A stretch of DNA of 64,000 nucleotides from positions 186,001 to 250,000 of the forward strand of contig SJRY01000275.1 of assembly GCA_011319805.1 (NCBI GenBank), written 5' to 3'. Position 1 is the first letter of the stretch. Each line of letters begins with the position of its first letter. The notes under the pieces were generated by a model. The model saw only the letters and a list, made by a program, of their open reading frames with translations. It was not told where the DNA came from and ran no database searches. This DNA comes from Macrocybe gigantea. Taxonomy: Eukaryota > Basidiomycota > Agaricomycetes > Agaricales > Callistosporiaceae. The position numbers and the translations under genes are program-made. Shown here one piece after another: positions 57,996-64,000 of this stretch.

Positions 57996-58676
57996 ATGGC
58001 ATCAAGGCGCACACGCTGGAAGCTCGCGGAGAAGGCCCGTCGTGTGGTGGAGGAGGCAGAGAAGCTCGAGGCAATGATGGGAAGCATGGGCAGGAGAGGG
58101 GAGGTACGAGGATGGTTGCAACCCCCGACTGAGGTCGAGCTGAGCGACGAAAGTGATGTGGAAGAGGACGAGGAAGAAGACGGCCCGGCAGCGGATGGCG
58201 GGGCACGCGTGCAAGAGGAGAGATTTATCAAGCGCAGCTACACCCAGTCCATAAATCTCGTAACCCCAGAGCGTGACGAATACGAGGCGAAGACGACGAC
58301 AGTTGCAAAGTCAACATTGGCCGTGCAGTCCCTGCCAGAGGTCCCGCTCGTCGAGAACGAATACAGTATACGGACAATTCAGCCACTGCCCAATGCGAGC
58401 ACAAGCGCCGCTTCGTCTCTTTCACTGCCCTCCCCGCCCTCCGAGACCCTCTCTAATCTGTTCGCGTCACGACCCGGGACATACGTGAGTTACTCGATCA
58501 CAGCCCACTGGCACTATGGCGACCACCAGTCCGGAGGTTCCGCGAGCTGGGACGCCCATGTGCAAGTCGCTCGCTGTGCTGCCTTTGCTCACGACATCGT
58601 TCGCCGGCTCCGTTCCTGGGGGACCGGTACAGTCATCGCCGTCCTGCCTCGCAATCAGCTCTCCATACGTGATTAA
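57996..58676 (+). CDS. Hypothetical acidic/low-complexity protein
   Basis: Single open frame of about 226 aa from the ATG at 57996 (MASRRTRWKLAEKARRV); the frame is open further upstream to 57948, so the start is not certain. It begins with a basic helix (EKARRVVEEAEKLEAMMGSM), then an acidic patch (ELSDESDVEEDEEEDG) and Ser/Pro-rich sequence (STSAASSLSLPSPPSE). A 45-nt intron could be removed after RPGTY (GTGAGT...CCAG) without changing the frame. No family recognised; the composition suggests a nuclear or disordered protein. Confidence 0.5.
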   Translation: MASRRTRWKLAEKARRVVEEAEKLEAMMGSMGRRGEVRGWLQPPTEVELSDESDVEEDEEEDGPAADGGARVQEERFIKRSYTQSINLVTPERDEYEAKTTTVAKSTLAVQSLPEVPLVENEYSIRTIQPLPNASTSAASSLSLPSPPSETLSNLFASRPGTYVSYSITAHWHYGDHQSGGSASWDAHVQVARCAAFAHDIVRRLRSWGTGTVIAVLPRNQLSIRD

Positions 58677-59177
58677 CATCAATGAATGGACAATCGTCCG
58701 CTGGGATACCAGAACGTTGATCCTCGCACGAACACACTATCTGAGAGAGATGTTTTTGGAGGTTAAGAAAAGCGTTTCTGCGGGCCGATATGCTATGAAT
58801 GCTATGATGAGAGAGTAACATCGTATGCGAAGAATGGACATGGTAACAAATGCGTAAATAAGGAACGAAAAACAAGACGGGCTAGCGATGACCTGAGAGT
58901 AGAATATAATTCATCAATCCGCGTCTTCATAATATTGCCAGAATCGTGGTTTGGACCATAGAAAATTCTTCGGCTTTGCACGCAGGACGTCAATGCAGGC
59001 CAGCTGCGGTTGCGGGGGATCCCTATGTCCGAATCATTCTATACATGTCGCTTGAAAACATCTCGCAACACTCACGTATGTCAAGCAGTCAAATCGTCGA
59101 TGGAGCCAACGTTTTCGTCGCCCTGAGCGGTAGATAATAGAATGACCCAGAAACCTTGGCAAATTGAGGTCGAGAGG
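58677..59177. other. Intergenic, nothing recognised
   Basis: Convergent region between the acidic orphan and the Ran-binding protein gene. Confidence 0.4.
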
Positions 59178-61353
59178 TCATTTGGAGGAAGGATCCTTTA
59201 GTCCAACGCTGTCTTTAAGCGCGGTTGCAAAGTCCTTGAAGTCCTGCTTCGAGCAGGATCTTGCGGGCTGTCAAGACAGCAAAAATGAGGAGTCTAGCCG
59301 TCAGTAAACGAGAGGTGGGCGCAACCGAACCTTTAACGCATAAACGACCAGCTCCATCTTGGGTTCCTTCTGGACCTCGCTAGATCGCTGCTCAACCTGT
59401 TCCAGCAGGATAAGACGGAGGACGTTTTCTTCAGCATCGTATGTACATCGCACGGTTGGGCACATCTTGACGTTCATTGAGACCTGCCAAAGCGGCTCGC
59501 GACGGAACACTTCACAGTCGGAATCAAAAAATGGGTGATGACGGCCGTAATGCGACGATGGCTGGGACTCACATAATCGTTCGTCAAGAGTTGTCTTATT
59601 AGAGAGCAACTTGACGTGCCCGATGATCCCCTCCGAGAACGGTTTCTCGGCCCGCTTTATAAATAGCTTGACGCTCTTGAGCTCCAGCTCAACGTCCTCA
59701 TTTTCCTCTCCAGTATGATCTAAAGAGAGTAAGCCCGGATAATGTGAGCCTTTGAGTACATCAACGAACAAATGACACGGACGTTCGACAGTAGACGGGG
59801 ATGCTTCTGCGGCGTCCAGCACATGCTTCGCCTTTGCCGGCGTCGGCGAAACGTTCTCAGAGGCTTCAACGGATGCCGCCGCACCATCCATCTCAGGCTC
59901 AGCCAGAACTTGATTAGGGTGCTGCTGCGCAGAAGTTCCAAAGACGTCCGCCGAGTTTGGTGCGACGGCCCAGACAGGCCTCTGTCTCTTGCGTTTCTTC
60001 TTTGGTTCGCCGTTCTGGCCTTCGAGCCCGGTTATAGGCTTTTGAGCGATCGCGAAAGGAGAGACAGGCCCGGCGAATGCTGCAAAGGCGTTGTGAGTCG
60101 CTGACCGCTGGAGAAGAGAAAGATCAGAAAGATGTATAATAAGCCGAGGTCGTAAAGGAAGGAATCCTTGCTTTTGGTTTCGGAGGAGTCTGAGTCGCTG
60201 GTTCCTGCGCGTATATTCCGATTAACAATCAGCCATTTCTCGAGATCGAAGGTCGACCGACCAGCGCTGGGGGCTTCACTTCTTGTGAAGCGTTACGAGG
60301 GGCTTCATTTTCTGCCGCCGTGAGTGCAGACGGGTGGGCAGATGGTAGGATGGGTTCCGTCGGCTGTGGCTTTGGAGCTTCATCCAACGTAATCTCTTCG
60401 TCGCCTTTGCGGTCAATCGATTGCTAAATGCGATCACGGGAGTTTGGAACCAGCTGAACCACCACCATAGCCAACATGTGCTAACCTCATCTTGTGTCGA
60501 CGTGGGAACTAGCGTCACAGGTAGGATCATTTCGGCGGATGATGCATGCTCCTGCTTAGTCTCTGATTCGACAGACGTCTGCGAGAACTGGTGTAAGATC
60601 ATAAGAGAAGGACTGCCGAGGCCGCTCGACTTACAATGCTCTCCAGGGAAGATTGTGTAGATAAAGACAAGGGCGGTGACGCCATTCCCGATGACGAGGG
60701 AGTCCGGCTCCTCTTCTTCGGCGGAGGATAGATTGCTTTTAAATTCTAAGCCAAACCAAAAACAGAATTTGCATCGTCAATTCAAACCGTTTGTGCTTCG
60801 CGGAGACTGACATCAGGATATCCTGCATTACTGAGCGCATTGAATTCCTCTTCAGCGTCATCTTCCTGCGATCGCTTTCGTTTGGGGGCTCGAGGCGAGG
60901 GCCTGGGCGAATCCACGATCGCGGTCACATTAGTTCCAAGGGGTGGTGTCGATCTCGTGAGGCTTGTTACGTTCATTTGTTCCGGTTCCGATACGATCTG
61001 AGCTTCGTTTCCGAGGGCGTTTTCTGAGGCGTGCTGGGGCAATGTCGAAGGTATAGAGGCAGGCAAGCTCATTCTCCTGGGTGCGGATGGGGCGACGGGT
61101 CTCGTATCCAGTAAATCGAACCTGCATTTGATCACCCACGTCAGAATGAGAAAAAAAGTATTCATTTGTTCCGCTTCCGCAAAGACGGAAGGAGAGGTCT
61201 AAGAAAGAGAACTGTGCTCACGTTGAAGCAGACGGCGCCGAAGGTAAAGATATGCTCTCAGAGCGATGACGCCTTGAATATGCGTAGCCGATCGTAGCAG
61301 CAAAGGTGGCAATTCCACAAGCCAGGACGTTTAAATCTCCTCCTGGGAGCATT
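59178..61353 (-). CDS. Ran-binding-domain nucleoporin-like protein (NUP2/NUP50 type)
   Basis: Multi-exon gene from the ATG at 61351-61353 (MLPGGDLNVLACGIATF) to the stop at 59178-59180. The N-terminus has a membrane-like stretch (VLACGIATFAATIGYAY). The long middle is disordered and charged (RAPKRKRSQEDDAEEEFNAL; ILPSAHPSALTAAENEA). The C-terminal Ran-binding domain is clear: GEENEDVELELKSVKLFI, GHVKLLSNKTTLDERLLFRREPLW (the L/L joined across an intron near 59516-59577), VKMCPTVRCTYDAEENVLRL and ELVVYALK, ending SKQDFKDFATALKDS. This order fits RanBP1-like domains of nucleoporins that bind RanGTP at the nuclear pore. The exons between 59950 and 60800 are small and were only roughly traced. 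The predicted N-terminal hydrophobic segment is unusual for NUP2. Confidence 0.75.
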
Positions 61354-63002
61354 TTCCTCTGCGTTTATATAACGTATGTGTTTTCCTTCTTTCGAACCTT
61401 CCTGGGGAACCCTGAACCTGAGAGATAATTAAGAAATTGATGTGGGGTTAGCGGGTACATATGCGCAGGACAAAGGGTGGATGTTCTCACCGAAATACTC
61501 AGAGCAGAGGACGAGGGAAAAAAAAAAGCAGTCGATGTGATGGATTCTGACAAGAGGGAATTGGCTCTCGATCCATAGCAGAATAAAAAACAAAACGACG
61601 CGGAGGTGAGGCCAGGCGGGCACGCTCCGATCTATGCTGCCTCGCCGAGGCCACGAGCTGAGATTTTGATAGCCCGATAGTTGCCCATAACCCATCCGGA
61701 AGCGATCCAAGTTGAGAAAAAGAGAAATGATCCAGACAGGCTGTCAAATGCGGACTAGCGAAACACGTGTAGGCCTCGCAGGACCACGGGAGTAGCGTTC
61801 TAGTCAAATTCGCATGCATCTAGGAGGGAAGGTTGAAGGAGCCCAAGAACCCTTTTAGCGCATTGTCGTTATCGTTGTCGCTGCTGCTCGCAGCCGGGTC
61901 TCGGATCCGATGTTGGTTTGAGGATGAACGTGTCTGGACGATCGCGGTGCCGTACCCGGTGCCCTAATCACGGCACGAGGCGTGATGGGTTTGGGCATCG
62001 CTTTAGGGGGGCGCAGAGGTGGTTTGAGGGGATGAGGGTTGGATGCAAGCTGATTTCTTGTCACCGCTCAACTTGAGGCTCTTGCCGAAAGACAGTGTAC
62101 GCGTCAAGCGCAGTCCCGCCACAGTGCCTGTACCTGGTGGCCTTCACTATCGACATCGTCCTGGAATTCCTTTTCAAGGTCCCTTCACCACACTGGTCGA
62201 CAAATTCCTCAAAGGTTTGCCGTCGTGCTTACGCCTTCTCTCTCCCGAATGCGATGGGCCAGTCTTTCGAACGTTGCTGCTGCGGCCACAGCGGGTCAAT
62301 CGCCAGTGCGTAATGCTCATTATCTCTTCATCGTTATGTCTAACGGATCAGTGACGTCTGTTCTTCGCTTCGCGCGATTCCAGAACATCGCACGCAAGTA
62401 GAAGCGCTCAATTCTCAGTTCGAAAAAGTTCAGTTCGATTACGATACTTCATCGTTTCCACTAAGCACCCCGTTTGGCAACCGTTTTGAACTCTTGCCCA
62501 ATGCAGAAACGAAGTCCTGCTCGTTCGTCACTTCCAACTGGCAAGTTGTGCGGGTCGTGTCGTAGGTCATGGAAGCACGTTTGGAATTTGTGGAATGCTA
62601 GCATCTTCAATATCATCCTCATCCTGGTCAAAGCTAAGCCGGGTGGTGAATCTCGGTTGTTTTCAACAATGTAGTGAAAGGCAAGCAACGTCATCTGGCA
62701 ATGCTCAGCAGCGACGCACGGCTGACTGAGCAGTGTTTTTCAAATAAGTGCTGAATAAGGGACTTCTTTGATGAACAGAGTGGACTGGACTTTTCGAACT
62801 GAGAATGGAGCGCCATTGCTGAGTGTTCACATGGTGGAACGAGCTCAAGATGGATATGTCATCCATCAACGACCACTGCCAACGCTATTGCTGAATCATC
62901 CTGTCATCATGGTCGAGCCGATGAACATAAATCCTGCCTAAAAGATCATATAGGTCTCACGTCTGCAACTCACATCTCCAGCCTCGTCTCGAATTCACCG
63001 CC
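61354..63002. other. Intergenic apart from one tiny gene
   Basis: Between the divergent Ran-binding protein gene and the alcohol dehydrogenase. Only the small two-exon model at 62254-62565 has coding character; the remainder shows no exon, RNA gene or repeat. Confidence 0.35.
62254..62565 (+). CDS. Tiny putatively acylated protein (77 aa)
   Basis: Two exons, 62254-62305 and 62384-62565, joined in phase by GTGCGT...TTCCAG, encode 77 aa. The N-terminus is MGQSFERCCCGHSG: Gly2 with Ser5-like context fits N-myristoylation and the adjacent Cys triplet fits palmitoylation. The rest (VEALNSQFEKVQFDYDTSSF, FGNRFELLPNAETK) has good amino-acid composition, unlike the surrounding frames. No family recognised and the 3' end could extend by further splicing. 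I rate it as a candidate, not a firm gene. Confidence 0.4.
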
Positions 63003-64000
63003 ATGGTCACTCCCACCACTGCAAAAGAATACCATCTCCCTCAGGTGGGCCTTAGTTTTGAACAGACAAGGCCTCTTTACTGAGTGGTTCTTTTTTTTTT
63101 TTTCCCTTTAGACCGAGTCATTCGATGACCTGACCATCAGGACCAGGGACGTGCCGAAGCCTAGGGCAGACGAAGTCTTGGTCAAAGTTCACGCTGTGTC
63201 TCTCCAGGTACAGTCCTACCCTGGTCAGAAAACAAGACACTCATTCCGGCCCATTTACCGTTCAGTACCGTGACTTGATCATTTCGTCAGGACACTACCC
63301 TACTAAGTGAGTGACCTCACTGCCAGTCCATGCGATCGGCTAAGGCATATGAACAACAGAGTGCTGGACAATCTTGTCCCGTGCTCCGATATGGCGGGCG
63401 AAGTCGTTGCGGTCGGCGAGGATGTGACGACGTGGAAGGCGGGTGACCGCGTCTGTGCCAACTTTGCTACGGAGCATCTCTACGGCGATCCGACCCCTGC
63501 CATCCAAAAGACAGCGCTCGGCGGCGTTACCCACGGCGTCCTGACAGAGTATAGAACATTCCTAGCTCATGTGCGTCTCTAATCTCTTCTGCCTTGGCAC
63601 GACGGATGATTCACCCTTTCGTGAATACAGTCTCTCGTCGCGATTCCTAAGCATTTGTCTTATGAAGAAGCCTCCACCCTCCCGTACGTCATCGGGCGCC
63701 GCGTGTGCCTCGATTTCCCTCCCGCTGAACTGCCTGTACCAGTTGCGCTGCGCTGACGGCGTACAACGCGCTGCTGGGTGGGCGCCCACTCAAGGGAGGC
63801 GACTACGTGCTCGTGCTCGGAACGGGCGGCGTGTCCATGTACGTCATCCATTCGTGTCCTGATGGTTAATGCACGAGATGACGTCATGATCTGCAGCTTT
63901 GGTCTTCAATTCGCGGTCGCTTCCGGCGCGACCGTCATCGCCACTTCGTCCTCGGATGAGAAGCTCAAGATCGCGTCCAAGCTCGGCGCCAAGCATGTCA
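63003..64000 (+). CDS. Zinc-type alcohol dehydrogenase (MDR), 5' part
   Basis: Medium-chain dehydrogenase/reductase that oxidises or reduces alcohols and aldehydes with NAD(P). Seven exons are in view (63003-63044, 63112-63207, 63266-63306, 63360-63570, 63631-63683, 63743-63838, 63897 to the window end). The GroES-like domain reads LTIRTRDVPKPRADEVLVKV, HAVSLQYRDLIISSGHYPTK, LVPCSDMAGEVVAVGEDVTTWKAGDRVC. The Rossmann domain starts YNALLGGRPLKGGDYVLVLGTGGVSIFGLQFA (nucleotide loop GTGGVS). The zinc-ligand pattern of the classical catalytic site is not obvious, resembling the MDR_like subgroup (cd08276) common in fungi. Kozak context (CACCGCCATGG) is strong. The gene is truncated by the window; the visible part has a clean frame. 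Confidence 0.92.

Noticed and set aside
1..64000. CRISPR arrays, bacterial operons, ribosome binding sites
   Set aside because: The intron-rich eukaryotic gene structure makes these irrelevant, and no regularly spaced direct repeats were seen beyond the 177-bp tandem pair.

Overview
The window looks like nuclear DNA of a mushroom-forming basidiomycete (Agaricomycetes). Protein genes are cut by many short introns, mostly 45-75 nt, with frequent very small exons. Several families are typical of this group: a seven-helix membrane protein, an HNH-type orphan protein, a MULE transposase with a SWIM finger and 9-bp target duplications, and lineage-specific helical proteins. Genes lie on both strands with no operon-like arrangement. 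All gene models were made by hand translation and splice-site reading; no database was searched.

Layout. 0.4-10.3 kb: an unassigned Ser/Pro-rich protein, tRNA-Ile, the vacuolar sorting receptor VPS10 (17 exons) and an amino-acid permease (13 exons). 10.3-20 kb is an accessory block: two near-identical APH-type kinase paralogues flank a 3.9-kb MULE with intact TIRs and target-site duplication, an amidase relic abuts the first copy, and one small orphan gene lies between. 20-30.5 kb: a class V PLP enzyme, helical-family gene A, mannose-6-phosphate isomerase, the seven-helix protein, a second tRNA-Ile and RPB7. 31.5-36.9 kb: helical-family members C (decayed) and B, then a cytochrome P450 with a 177-bp tandem duplication just upstream. 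38.8-43.5 kb: a multi-pass membrane protein and an F-box-like gene, both with repeated frame breaks. 43.6-55.1 kb: a CGHC disulfide isomerase, an NTO1/BRPF-type chromatin reader (PHD, bromodomain, PWWP), an Argonaute and a small alpha/beta-barrel-like protein. 56.3-64 kb: an HNH-like protein, an acidic orphan, a Ran-binding nucleoporin-like protein, a tiny putatively acylated protein and the 5' part of a zinc-type alcohol dehydrogenase that runs off the window.

Functionally the conserved genes cover membrane traffic and secretion (VPS10, PDI, PMI for protein mannosylation), transcription and chromatin (RPB7, NTO1), RNA silencing (Argonaute) and nuclear transport. The accessory genes (APH kinases, P450, amidase relic, helical family, F-box) carry nearly all signs of duplication, insertion and decay. 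The features I find most unusual are the three-member helical family with a conserved 64-nt second exon, the series of same-direction one-base frame breaks confined to accessory genes and Argonaute, and four probable GC-AG introns.
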